From NCBI GenBank assembly GCA_003506895.1, contig DNXO01000140.1:125256-162542 (forward strand): DNA of 37,287 nucleotides. The letters are read 5' to 3'. A program made the position numbers and the translations under genes. The stretch comes from Acetobacteraceae bacterium. GTDB lineage: Bacteria > Pseudomonadota > Alphaproteobacteria > Acetobacterales > Acetobacteraceae. This document shows positions 1-9,160 of this stretch, in pieces. Each line of letters begins with the position of its first letter. The first letter of the stretch is position 1. The notes under the pieces were generated by a model. It ran no database searches. It was not told the origin of the DNA and worked only from the letters and a program-made list of their open reading frames with translations.

Positions 1-1475
<1,475 letters not shown>

Positions 1476-2825
1476 TCAGTTCACTTCCTTCTTCGCCGCT
1501 GCCTGCGCCGATTCTTTCAGCCGTTGCGCGGCCGAACGCATTTCTGGTGCCCGTCCGGGCTTTTGGACCTGCCGCCCGCGCGCGAGCGCCAGCGCATCGG
1601 CCTCCACGTCCTCGGTGATCACGCTGCCCGCCGCCAAAATGGCACCGTCACCCACGGAAACCGGAGCCACCAGCGCCACATCGGACCCCACGAACACATT
1701 GGCCCCGATCTTAGTCCGATGTTTGTTAATACCGTCATAATTACACGTGATCGTCCCCGCCCCGATGTTGGTCGCGGCGCCGACCGAGGTATCACCGATA
1801 TAGGATAGATGACTTGCCTTCACCCCCTCCGCGAGGTGCGAGGCCTTGATTTCCACGAAATTGCCGATGTGAACGTCCTTTTCCAGCGTCGCCCCCGGCC
1901 GCAACCTGGCAAACGGGCCGACGATGCCGCCGGTACCGATATGCGCGCCCTCGATATGACAAAAGGCCTTGATCGTGACGTTGCTCTCCACCGTGACACC
2001 GGGGCCGAAGAAGACGTTGGGTTCGATCGTCACGTCGTTGGCCAGCTTGGTGTCATGGGACAGGAACACGCTGGCCGGATCGACCATGGTGACACCCGCC
2101 GTCATCGCTTCCTCACGCATCCAGCCTTGCAGCACCGCCTCGGCCCGCGACAGCTCGTTGCGGGAGTTCACCCCCGCCAGTTCGTCCGCCGGCGCTTCGA
2201 CCGCGCGCACTTCGCGTCCCTCGGCGCGGGCCAGCGCCACCAGGTCGGTCAGGTAGTACTCCCCCGCGGCGTTGTTGTTCCTCACGGCCTGAAGCCAGCG
2301 CGTCATTTCGTCCGCCCCGCCGCACAGCACCCCCGCGTTACACAGGCGCAGCGAGCGTTCCTCCGGCGTTGCGTCGGCATACTCCACGATCCGTACCACC
2401 AATCCATCGGAGCCGGTAATGACCCGCCCATACCTGGCCGGATCAGCCGGACGGAATGCCATCAACGACAGGCTCATCGGCTTGCGGGTGTCCAACAGAC
2501 GTTGCAGGGTTGCCGCGCGGATCAGCGGGTTATCGGCGTACAGGACGGCGACCTGTCCGTCACCGAAATGCTCGATGGCTTGCAGCGCGGCATGGGCCGT
2601 GCCCAGACGTTCGTTTTGGACCACGCAGATATGCGGTTCGGCTTCTTTCCGTACCGCATCCATGCCGGGACCCAGGACGACAACGATCCGGTCGAACACC
2701 GACTCGCAACTTGCAAGAAGGTGCCGAAGCATGGATCGTCCCGCCAGGCGGTGGAGGGTCTTCGGTAGCGACGACTTCATCCTTGTGCCCATGCCGGCGG
2801 CCAGGATGATGGCAGTTGATTGCAT
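1476..2825 (-). CDS. glmU: Bifunctional GlcNAc-1-P uridyltransferase / GlcN-1-P acetyltransferase
   Basis: Acetylates glucosamine-1-phosphate with acetyl-CoA and then couples it to UTP, giving UDP-GlcNAc for peptidoglycan and LPS. At 449 residues it has the usual family length. The N-terminal nucleotidyltransferase domain carries the signature LAAGMGTRMKSSLPK at residues 8-22, and the C-terminal half (about 250-430) is a left-handed beta-helix of hexapeptide repeats. GNFVEIK, LSYIGD, NIGAGTITCNYDG and the late ARGRQ are characteristic acetyltransferase-domain segments. It is the promoter-proximal gene of a glmU-glmS pair and is divergent from gph. The start is supported by the family N-terminus; the ribosome-binding site is only a weak purine run (GGGTCGAG). 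Confidence 0.97.
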   Translation of the reverse strand: MQSTAIILAAGMGTRMKSSLPKTLHRLAGRSMLRHLLASCESVFDRIVVVLGPGMDAVRKEAEPHICVVQNERLGTAHAALQAIEHFGDGQVAVLYADNPLIRAATLQRLLDTRKPMSLSLMAFRPADPARYGRVITGSDGLVVRIVEYADATPEERSLRLCNAGVLCGGADEMTRWLQAVRNNNAAGEYYLTDLVALARAEGREVRAVEAPADELAGVNSRNELSRAEAVLQGWMREEAMTAGVTMVDPASVFLSHDTKLANDVTIEPNVFFGPGVTVESNVTIKAFCHIEGAHIGTGGIVGPFARLRPGATLEKDVHIGNFVEIKASHLAEGVKASHLSYIGDTSVGAATNIGAGTITCNYDGINKHRTKIGANVFVGSDVALVAPVSVGDGAILAAGSVITEDVEADALALARGRQVQKPGRAPEMRSAAQRLKESAQAAAKKEVN

Positions 2826-2853
2826 GCTCGACCCTTGCTTCGCTAGATCGTCT

Positions 2854-2883
2854 GGCGTAGCGGCGACGGTGGAGGGATGTCAA
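2854..2883 (-). promoter_or_regulatory. Candidate sigma-70-type promoter for glmU-glmS
   Basis: On the minus strand a perfect TTGACA (2883-2878) is followed after 18 bases by TACGCC (2859-2854), about 28 bases before the glmU ATG. The -35 is exact but the -10 is poor. It lies in the only divergent gap (2826-2932) serving glmU and gph. Inference only. Confidence 0.3.
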
Positions 2884-2932
2884 AGGCCACCGTTATGCTA
2901 TTGGTTCAATTCACGTTTCGGAGTGCAACATA

Positions 2933-3586
2933 GTGGCGCGAACCCTGCTGCTGGACCTGGATGGCACGCTGGTCGACACCGTGCCGGACCTGACGGCGGC
3001 TTTGAACCGGCTTATGCGGTCGCGCCATTTGCCTGATTTCTCTCGGGAACAGGTCACCGCGATGGTCGGTGACGGCATCGCGGTGCTTACCAGCCGGGCG
3101 TTCGGCGCCCACGGCCGCAATCCGGACCCGGAGGCGGTGGCGGAACTGGCAGCCGATTACACCGACCATGTGGCCGTCCACAGCAGGCTTTATCCCGGCG
3201 TGCTGCCGGCACTGACCGGTCTCACGGATCAAGGCTGGCGCCTGGCGGTCTGTACCAACAAGCCGGAACTGGCGGCCCGCGCGTTGCTGCGGGCAATGGG
3301 CCTTCTGCCTTTGCTGTGCGCGATCGGCGGCGGCGATAGTTTCCCGGTTCGCAAACCCGATCCCGGTCACCTGCTTGCCACGCTCATCCTGGCCCGGGGG
3401 CAGGCCGAAGCGGCGGTGATGGTCGGCGATCACCATAACGATGTGGTTTCGGCCGCGGGGGTGGGCATTCCAAGCATCTTCGCGGCCTGGGGGTATGGCA
3501 CCGCGTCGATGGCCGAGGGCAGTTCAGCCGTCGCTAGCGGCATGGCCGAGGCGGCCGAGATCGCCAATCGGTTATTGCCGCCCTGA
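2933..3586 (+). CDS. gph: HAD-superfamily phosphatase, phosphoglycolate phosphatase type
   Basis: Predicted to hydrolyse 2-phosphoglycolate or a similar small phosphate ester in the cytoplasm. HAD motif I is DLDGTLVD, with nucleophile Asp8 and acid/base Asp10. Motif II is the Thr in VCTNKPE, motif III the Lys in VRKPDPGH and motif IV GDHHNDV. A helical cap of the Gph/PGP type lies between motifs I and II. The length (217 residues) is normal. Translation starts at a GTG preceded by GGAG at 2920-2923 (9-base spacing). It is divergent from glmU, a common alphaproteobacterial order. Its last 53 bases overlap the 3' end of the opposing macro-domain gene. Substrate specificity cannot be read from sequence; other HAD phosphatases share these motifs. 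Confidence 0.88.
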   Translation: MARTLLLDLDGTLVDTVPDLTAALNRLMRSRHLPDFSREQVTAMVGDGIAVLTSRAFGAHGRNPDPEAVAELAADYTDHVAVHSRLYPGVLPALTGLTDQGWRLAVCTNKPELAARALLRAMGLLPLLCAIGGGDSFPVRKPDPGHLLATLILARGQAEAAVMVGDHHNDVVSAAGVGIPSIFAAWGYGTASMAEGSSAVASGMAEAAEIANRLLPP

Positions 3587-4070
3587 AAGCCGCCAACACA
3601 TCGGCCCCCAAGCAGGCGAACACGACCTGTTCCAGCGAAGCATCTGCTTTCAGGAAACCCGCGACTGTCGTGACCGCGATCCCGGCGGCCTCGGAGATCG
3701 GGTAGCCATAGAGTCCGCAACTGATCGCCGGAAACGCGATCGTTTTGATACCATGAGCGACCGCGAGTTCAAGGCTGTTACGATAACATCCAGCCAGCAA
3801 AGCGGCTTCGCCGTGCGAACCGTCACGGTAACGCGGTCCAACCGCATGGATGACGTAACGGGCGGGCAGGCGATAACCGCCGGTAATCCGAGCCTCCCCG
3901 GTCGGGCAGCCACCCAGGGTGCGGCATTCGCGCAGCAAGTCGGGCCCCGCCGCGCGATGGATCGCGCCATCGACTCCGCCTCCGCCCAACAGCGACTGGT
4001 TCGCCGCGTTGACGATGGCATCGACCGCCAGGGTGGTAATGTCAGCCTGTTGAACCACGATACGCTGCAT
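3534..4070 (-). CDS. Macro-domain protein, O-acetyl-ADP-ribose deacetylase type
   Basis: A single macro domain fills the 178 residues. The family binds ADP-ribose, and bacterial members of this YmdB-like type remove O-acetyl or other esters from ADP-ribose. Visible signatures are the early QQADIT segment, NAAN at 21-24, the glycine loop GGGGVDGAIH at 29-38, and PAISCGLYGYP towards the C-terminus, which forms the phosphate-binding loop. The start at 4070 is chosen because GAGGGG sits 5 bases before the ATG and the domain begins immediately; an upstream in-frame ATG at 4145 would add 25 unconserved residues reaching into the palindrome at 4138-4170. The extreme C-terminus, ending RPPRPCR, is encoded opposite the end of gph and looks like a non-domain tail. 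Confidence 0.88.
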   Translation of the reverse strand: MQRIVVQQADITTLAVDAIVNAANQSLLGGGGVDGAIHRAAGPDLLRECRTLGGCPTGEARITGGYRLPARYVIHAVGPRYRDGSHGEAALLAGCYRNSLELAVAHGIKTIAFPAISCGLYGYPISEAAGIAVTTVAGFLKADASLEQVVFACLGADVLAAFRAAITDWRSRPPRPCR

Positions 4071-4137
4071 GAGCCCCTCTGTCCCGCCAAGGAGCAGGCG
4101 GAGATCGCCTGACGCGTGCCGGCATGCAATCTCCCCG

Positions 4138-4170
4138 ACCGGCATGGCCCGGAGCGCGGGCCATGCCGGT
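4138..4170 (-). terminator. Perfect 14-bp stem-loop closing the long minus-strand operon
   Basis: Positions 4138-4151 and 4157-4170 are perfect inverted repeats (ACCGGCATGGCCCG and its complement) around a 5-base loop. The element sits 8 bases downstream of the stop of the beta-propeller gene (4179) and before the macro-domain gene. No T-run follows on either strand, so it may be a non-canonical terminator, an mRNA 3'-stabilising stem or a dispersed palindrome. Confidence 0.55.
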
Positions 4171-4178
4171 TCGGCCGC

Positions 4179-5249
4179 CTACTTTAGAGGAAAAATCCCG
4201 ATCCGGTCGGCTCGGAATGAACTCACCCAGAGCGTCTTCCCAACCTCGATCGCGCCGGTCCCGGCACCCATGACCCCATAGACCCCGCTTGTGACCAACG
4301 TCTTCATCTTCAGCGTTTGCGGGTCCATCTCGTAGATCTTGAACGGCACCTTGCAATTCGTGGCACTGGATTCGAAGCATTCCAGCACCTGGGGCACCGT
4401 TGCGGCCTGGCCGCCGACGAAGATCTCCTTGCCCGAGGGCGACCACCTGACGTTGTCGGTCAGCATGTCGGTCCGGACGGTATCCACCTTCGGCGGGGAC
4501 TGTCGCAGATCGATACGGGCCACCTGCTTGCCGGACCATAACGCCAGAAAAACCTGCTTTCCATCCGGCGAAACGACCACCCCGTTCGGGCCCGACATTC
4601 CCTCGGTTCCCGGAACCGGCGCCCAGCCCTTGCCCGGATACCAAGAGTCCAGTCCGCCCACGGGTTGCCCCGCGGTCAGTTTCTTCGCCCGGTCCGGATC
4701 GGTTGGGTCCCACAGGCTGGTGACCATCATCCCGCCGTCTGGAACCGCGGCAACCGCATCGGGCCAGAACCCCTTTGGCGCCACTACGCATCCCGTCCAG
4801 GTAAATTTCGGCGTGGCCCCGGACAGGTCGACATCGAACACTTCGACCGCCTCTCGCCCGCCATGATTGACCGCGTACAGCACGCGATGCGCGCCACTGC
4901 CCGCTAGGTCTAATCCATGCGGACCGAATAATTTCCAATCCGCCGGACCGGGGCACTCCGGATAGGTCTTGGTGTCAGGGCGAACCGCGATTTCGGGTGG
5001 CTTCACCGCCGCGACGCTGCGCTTGGTGGTATCAAACAGATACAGGTAGCCCTGGGGTGCGCTCGCGGTGGACAGATCGCTGCCGATGACCCATTTCGTG
5101 CCGGGCACCGGGGCGAAATCTTCCACATTGGTCACGCCGCAGATAAAATGAACGCCCTTGGAAGGCGAGCAGTTCACGTTGGGCGCGGCCCGGGCCGCCC
5201 CTGCCACCAATAAGGCGGCAAAGAACCATCCGATTATTTTCATTGTCAT
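4179..5249 (-). CDS. Secreted SMP-30/gluconolactonase-like beta-propeller protein
   Basis: A 356-residue protein with a clear Sec signal peptide: basic start, hydrophobic GWFFAALLVAGAARA, cleavage likely after ARA near residue 22. The mature part looks like a six-bladed propeller of the SMP-30/gluconolaconase/arylesterase class. Visible elements are FGPHGLDL, NHGGREAVEVF, FWPDAVAAVPDGG, MSGPNGVVVSPDGK, DNVRWSPSGKEI and a terminal ASFRADRIG-like blade. Acidic and Asn residues in GPNGVVVSPDG and DNVRW resemble the family's metal site. Four Cys in the mature chain may form disulfides. The start is supported by GGGAGGGGAAAC just upstream. It follows the GT2 gene by 78 bases on the same strand and may be the last gene of the operon or have its own promoter. 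Substrate unknown; a lactone or aryl ester is the family expectation. Confidence 0.72.
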   Translation of the reverse strand: MTMKIIGWFFAALLVAGAARAAPNVNCSPSKGVHFICGVTNVEDFAPVPGTKWVIGSDLSTASAPQGYLYLFDTTKRSVAAVKPPEIAVRPDTKTYPECPGPADWKLFGPHGLDLAGSGAHRVLYAVNHGGREAVEVFDVDLSGATPKFTWTGCVVAPKGFWPDAVAAVPDGGMMVTSLWDPTDPDRAKKLTAGQPVGGLDSWYPGKGWAPVPGTEGMSGPNGVVVSPDGKQVFLALWSGKQVARIDLRQSPPKVDTVRTDMLTDNVRWSPSGKEIFVGGQAATVPQVLECFESSATNCKVPFKIYEMDPQTLKMKTLVTSGVYGVMGAGTGAIEVGKTLWVSSFRADRIGIFPLK

Positions 5250-5327
5250 GTTTCCCCTCCCAATGACCCGAACATCATTTCAGTGACATTCGGCCGGTGG
5301 GAAGGGTCTTATCAGCGGCGCATATGT

Positions 5328-6038
5328 TCAATACGAATTCGTCGCCCGGCCACCAGGCTCGCCACGTTGTGACGCAACGCGCACGAAAGTGGAGACGATC
5401 TTTCCAGAGGCCCGGATCGTTCCCCGCAACGAGCCCGCCACCTTCGACTGCCCGCCCATCCGGCAGCGGTACGGCACCGGCACTTCCAAAATCCGCAGAT
5501 GGGATCGGGCGGCTTTCATCTGCATCTCGATGTTCCAGCCATAGGTCATTTCCCGCATGTCCAGGCCAAGCAGGGCGTCCCGACGGATGGCGCGGAAGGC
5601 ACACATATCGGTATAGCGAACACCATAAAGTGCGCCCATGCCCCAACCGGCCAATCGTCCGGCCAGTACTTGATGCCAAAACATCGACCCCGGATCACGC
5701 CGCCCGCTTGTGCGGGACGCAATGACGAAATCATGCGTTCCTGAAAGGACCGGTCCGGCAATCGAGCCCAGCAGGTCGCCACGATCCGCTCCGTCGCCAT
5801 CCAGGAACGCGATCACGGGCGCACGTGCCGCCATCGCGCCAGCCATGCAGGCCCGCCCGTATCCGCGACCGGCATCGATCACCGACGCGCCGGCACCATA
5901 AGCGACGTCCCGGGTGCCGTCGGTGCTGCCGCCATCGGCGATGATGACTTCAAGCGCGATGTCGCGAGGAATTTCCCGGACGACAGCTGCAATGGCGGCG
6001 GCTTCGTTGAACGTCGGAATGACGACACTGACGTTCAC
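5328..6038 (-). CDS. Family 2 glycosyltransferase, polyprenyl-phosphate-sugar-synthase-like
   Basis: A 236-residue GT-A fold enzyme. It begins with VSVVIPTFNE (residues 3-12), then ADGGSTDGT (34-42) and the metal-binding DGD at 80-82. GRGYGRAC, TYGWNIEMQMKA and GGQSKVAGSL resemble dolichyl/polyprenyl-phosphate mannose synthases, so it probably charges a polyprenyl phosphate with a hexose on the cytoplasmic face. There are no obvious membrane spans. The start is a GTG at 6038 with AAGG upstream; it is preferred to an ATG at 6179 that would lie far inside the radical SAM gene. The gap to the upstream radical SAM stop is 16 bases. A product for the adjacent GT-C enzyme to consume is inferred from context. 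The sugar identity is unknown. Confidence 0.82.
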   Translation of the reverse strand: MNVSVVIPTFNEAAAIAAVVREIPRDIALEVIIADGGSTDGTRDVAYGAGASVIDAGRGYGRACMAGAMAARAPVIAFLDGDGADRGDLLGSIAGPVLSGTHDFVIASRTSGRRDPGSMFWHQVLAGRLAGWGMGALYGVRYTDMCAFRAIRRDALLGLDMREMTYGWNIEMQMKAARSHLRILEVPVPYRCRMGGQSKVAGSLRGTIRASGKIVSTFVRVASQRGEPGGRATNSY

Positions 6039-6054
6039 TGTGTCGGCGCCTTGC

Positions 6055-7107
6055 TTACAAACTCCATCGCAGTCCGCAATTCTGGCAGGGTGCGGGCGGC
6101 GCTTCCCCCAATAGCGAAGTCCGGAATCCCCGGTATTCTGGGCTGTTCCAAATGTCCCGCAAGGTCTGCTGCGTCGCATCCCCCAGCGTGTAGTTTTCGT
6201 ATCCGCGTGCCGAGAATGGCGCGATACAACATGGCAATGCCCGCCCGTGCGCGGTGAAATACATCAGCGACCACGGCCGGCGGCAGGTTGCCCATGGCTT
6301 GTCGCCGGCGGCGCGCTTCAGGCTCAATCCCGGTTCGGTCGCGCCCGAGGCGTCCAGCGTCACGCCAAGGGAGGCCCCGATCGCCGTCGCCGCCTCGATC
6401 GCCGACTGCTCATCGTCGCGGGTCTGTTCGAACAACGAAAACTCCGCGCGCGCCTTGCCGAACCCGCTTTCGTCGAACACCAGCCGCTGAAGGTGAACCT
6501 CTTTCACCCCCATCGAAGCCGAAAGCCTGACAAATTCCGGCAACTGGTCCACCGTCTCTTTCAACCCGGTCAACCACAGCGAGACGCGGGGATTCTCGGC
6601 CCCCATCTGCCGCTGATAGGCCGTGAATTTCCCGACATCCCGGACGATCCGGGGGAAAAAATCCTTGCCACGGATCGCCGCGTAGCTTTTCCGGTCGGCC
6701 GCATCCAGGGAGACGCGAAGCTCGTCCAGCCCCGTATCGATGATCTCCTGGAATTTCTTCGGGTTCAGCAACGTCCCGTTGGTATTGAATAAGACATAGA
6801 TCCCGCGATCCTTCAGATAGCGGATCATTTTCGGAAGGTTCTTTACCAGCATCGGTTCACCGACGCCGTGCAGCACCACGCGTGCCACATTCGGTACCTG
6901 GTCAACAATCGTGGTAAACAGTTCCCAGCTCATATCCGCCGGTGGTTCCAAATCCTCGAAGGTGCGGGGGCAGGTTTCGCACAGCAGATTGCAGCGGTTC
7001 GTGACCTCCAGATAGAGACAAACCGGGGGCGCTTCCGCAACCGCGTTCCGTTCAGCGGAAACGGCCTCGAAATAACGGCGCGGGTCCTTCAAGGTTGTTG
7101 TGGACAT
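6055..7107 (-). CDS. Radical SAM protein with C-terminal SPASM-type cysteines
   Basis: A 350-residue cytoplasmic iron-sulfur enzyme. The radical SAM cluster motif CxxxCxxC is Cys39-Cys43-Cys46 within TNRCNLLCETCPR. HGVGEPML and FNTNGTLL match the SAM-binding strands of the fold. The C-terminal third has extra cysteines (ATCRRPW, PCCIAPF and terminal CQNCGLRW, Cys341/Cys344), as in SPASM domains that hold auxiliary 4Fe-4S clusters. The ATG at 7107 overlaps the TGA of the preceding GT-C gene by one base (TGATG), so the two are translationally coupled. SPASM enzymes often modify peptides, but some act on sugars or small molecules. No precursor-peptide gene is visible next to it, so a sugar or lipid substrate is as likely. 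The reaction is unknown. Confidence 0.88.
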   Translation of the reverse strand: MSTTTLKDPRRYFEAVSAERNAVAEAPPVCLYLEVTNRCNLLCETCPRTFEDLEPPADMSWELFTTIVDQVPNVARVVLHGVGEPMLVKNLPKMIRYLKDRGIYVLFNTNGTLLNPKKFQEIIDTGLDELRVSLDAADRKSYAAIRGKDFFPRIVRDVGKFTAYQRQMGAENPRVSLWLTGLKETVDQLPEFVRLSASMGVKEVHLQRLVFDESGFGKARAEFSLFEQTRDDEQSAIEAATAIGASLGVTLDASGATEPGLSLKRAAGDKPWATCRRPWSLMYFTAHGRALPCCIAPFSARGYENYTLGDATQQTLRDIWNSPEYRGFRTSLLGEAPPAPCQNCGLRWSL

Positions 7108-8402
7108 CAGGTTATTCCCTTGTTCGGTGCGGTTGAGGAACGCCAGAAGGCCAACAGAATGGCAGGCACATAGACAACGGACGGCCAAGCGAAACGATCG
7201 CCATGGGTATCCAGGTACATCAGCACCGGCGCTGTCGCCAGCCACAGCACCGCCGGCGTTGGGGCCAGGACGCACGGCACGGCGAGCCAGGCAAAATACC
7301 AGGGATAATGCGGGCTGATGCCGAAGATCAGCACCGCCATCATCACCCCGGCGGCCGAACAGATCGCCACCGCATCGTCCGGCCGGCGCACGCATGCAAA
7401 CCAGCAGGCCAGGCCCGCCAGAAGCAAACCCAGCCCGCCGAGATAAACCTTGGAGGCCAGCAAGGGCAGGGGACCCAACTGCGCCAATCCGGCCATTAGC
7501 CAGATACCCGACCCGCTATCCAGCCCCTCTTCGGCGCCATAGCCGCTCAGGAAGCCGAACACGCGCCAGCCTGCCCCGATGTAAAGCGCATACAACCCCA
7601 GCATGGTGGCCACGGCGGACAACGCCAAACGCCAGCCGCCGCGCCGTGACCACAACACGGGTGCGATCACCGCCGGCAAGAACTTTGTCAGGACCGCCGC
7701 GCCCAACGCTATCCCGGCCCAGCCATCAAACCGTCGCACGCGCAGGAGCAGGGCGAGTGCGACGAACCCGCAAACAGCCGCGTCCACATGGCCGTTGCCG
7801 GCGAACGCCCATACCGGCAGCGGATTCCAGGCGTAGATAAGCACCCGCTCCGCCGGCAGCCGAGCCGCCTTCAACAGGGCGAGCAGACAGAAAACCGTCA
7901 GGGCCTCGAACCCGAACATCGCCAGCTTCAGGCCGGTGACGCTTGACCCAAGCCGCCCGACGATCGCGAAAACCACCTGTGCCGCCGGTGGATAAATCGT
8001 GTGGGCGTAGTCCGCCCGGTTTATGTGCGGAAAGATTGCTTCGTCCCGCAAAGCCGCCAACGCCGGATCGTTGGGAACGTAACGATAGGGGTTGATTCCA
8101 GCCGCCTGGACGCGCCCGTCCCAGACGTAACGGTAGAGGTCGCTGGACAGGAACGGCGGCGCGAAGATCAACGGCAGGCGCAGGGCAACGGCGACCAGCA
8201 GCACCAACCAGACCGCACGCCCCGGCCACCGCAGCACCGACGCGACGGCCGCGAAATAGACCACGCCGCTGACGCACAGCAGGATCACCAACTCGACTTT
8301 TGCCTCGGGCGAACCGACGGTCCCGGCACCCGGCGTGTGTAACGACAACCCAGCCAAGGTCAGCGCCAACAGGATCGCGCCCAGGAGCCCGAGACGGATC
8401 AT
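7107..8402 (-). CDS. Multispanning GT-C glycosyltransferase (GT87/DUF2029-like)
   Basis: A 431-residue polytopic inner-membrane protein with roughly ten to twelve hydrophobic helices. After two N-terminal spans comes the loop SSDLYRYVWDGRVQAAGINP, with a candidate catalytic Asp at 88, then NRADYAHTIYPPAAQ. This loop is characteristic of GT-C enzymes that take a sugar from a polyprenyl-phosphate donor and act on the periplasmic side (mannosyltransferases of the GT87/MptB kind). Its ATG overlaps the DUF2064 stop by four bases (ATGA), and its own stop overlaps the radical SAM start. Beside a GT2 resembling a polyprenyl-phosphate-sugar synthase, it is the likely user of that donor (inference). 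The acceptor is unknown. Confidence 0.78.
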   Translation of the reverse strand: MIRLGLLGAILLALTLAGLSLHTPGAGTVGSPEAKVELVILLCVSGVVYFAAVASVLRWPGRAVWLVLLVAVALRLPLIFAPPFLSSDLYRYVWDGRVQAAGINPYRYVPNDPALAALRDEAIFPHINRADYAHTIYPPAAQVVFAIVGRLGSSVTGLKLAMFGFEALTVFCLLALLKAARLPAERVLIYAWNPLPVWAFAGNGHVDAAVCGFVALALLLRVRRFDGWAGIALGAAVLTKFLPAVIAPVLWSRRGGWRLALSAVATMLGLYALYIGAGWRVFGFLSGYGAEEGLDSGSGIWLMAGLAQLGPLPLLASKVYLGGLGLLLAGLACWFACVRRPDDAVAICSAAGVMMAVLIFGISPHYPWYFAWLAVPCVLAPTPAVLWLATAPVLMYLDTHGDRFAWPSVVYVPAILLAFWRSSTAPNKGIT

Positions 8403-9157
8403 TCCGCCGCGAGGTCCAGATCTCGCGGCTGCAAACCGATCCGTTCCAGCGCCGCGGCGGTAAACGGTGCCGGGTAGGGGGGCGGTGTCGTGGCGGCGTT
8501 CGCGCGCACAGCCTGGGCCAACCGGTCCAGCGACTGGCGATCATCGACATCGTACCAAACCGGCAACTCTATCACTTCCAGTCGCAATTCCGCCGCCCGA
8601 TCCCGGGTTGCGGCCGCCACGCTGTCGGTGCTCCAGGCGATATCGGCGAACAGCCGAGCGTGTGGCGCCTTCATGCCCAGGAGGTAGTATCCTCCATCGT
8701 CAGCCGGTCCCAGCACCACGCGGTCGCCGTCAGCCGCAAGGGCCTCGGCTGTTCGTACCAGGAACGATGTGGGCAGTGTGGGACTATCGGAGTTCAGCAC
8801 CACCGCCGAACGATGGCCATGCCGGAGCATTGCCTGAACCGCCTGCAGAAGGCAGCGGCCGAACCCGGCGACGTCGTCCGGCACGGAAACCGACCCATCG
8901 GCGAGGACCAGTCGCGTTCCGGCCGCCAGATGCCCATGGAACAGCATCTCCAGCCCCGCCGGGGCGTAGGCGATATATCCGGCGATCGATGCCGATCGGC
9001 TAGCCGCCGCGATGTTCTCGGTGATATCCCGCAGGAATGCGGCACTCAGCCCCGCGGCCTGCTCAGGCCGCAGGGGCGGACAGAGCCGCGTCTTGGAAAA
9101 CCCGGGGCGCGGCGCCTTCGCCATCACCCCGATCGCGCATTGCGGCAGAGGTCGCAT
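8399..9157 (-). CDS. DUF2064 / TIGR04282-type transferase (GT-A, nucleotidyltransferase-like fold)
   Basis: 252 residues. The N-terminal segment VMAKAPRPGFSKTRLCPPL and the later LNSDSPTLP and GPADDGGYYLLG are typical of the DUF2064 family, often annotated as rSAM/selenodomain-associated transferase 1 or arsenosugar-cluster glycosyltransferase. The fold resembles sugar nucleotidyltransferases, with Asp residues in SDSP for metal or nucleotide. No ArsM- or ArsS-like gene is present here, so an arsenosugar role is not supported. The gene begins 3 bases after the stop of the molybdenum enzyme and overlaps the GT-C gene by 4 bases. A role in making or transferring the activated sugar used by the next enzymes is inference. 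Confidence 0.83.
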   Translation of the reverse strand: MRPLPQCAIGVMAKAPRPGFSKTRLCPPLRPEQAAGLSAAFLRDITENIAAASRSASIAGYIAYAPAGLEMLFHGHLAAGTRLVLADGSVSVPDDVAGFGRCLLQAVQAMLRHGHRSAVVLNSDSPTLPTSFLVRTAEALAADGDRVVLGPADDGGYYLLGMKAPHARLFADIAWSTDSVAAATRDRAAELRLEVIELPVWYDVDDRQSLDRLAQAVRANAATTPPPYPAPFTAAALERIGLQPRDLDLAAE

Positions 9158-9160
9158 GCA

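Noticed and set aside
4071..4145. Upstream ATG start for the macro-domain protein
   Set aside because: The extra 25 residues lie outside the domain, reach into the palindrome, and the ATG at 4070 has a clear GAGGGG site.
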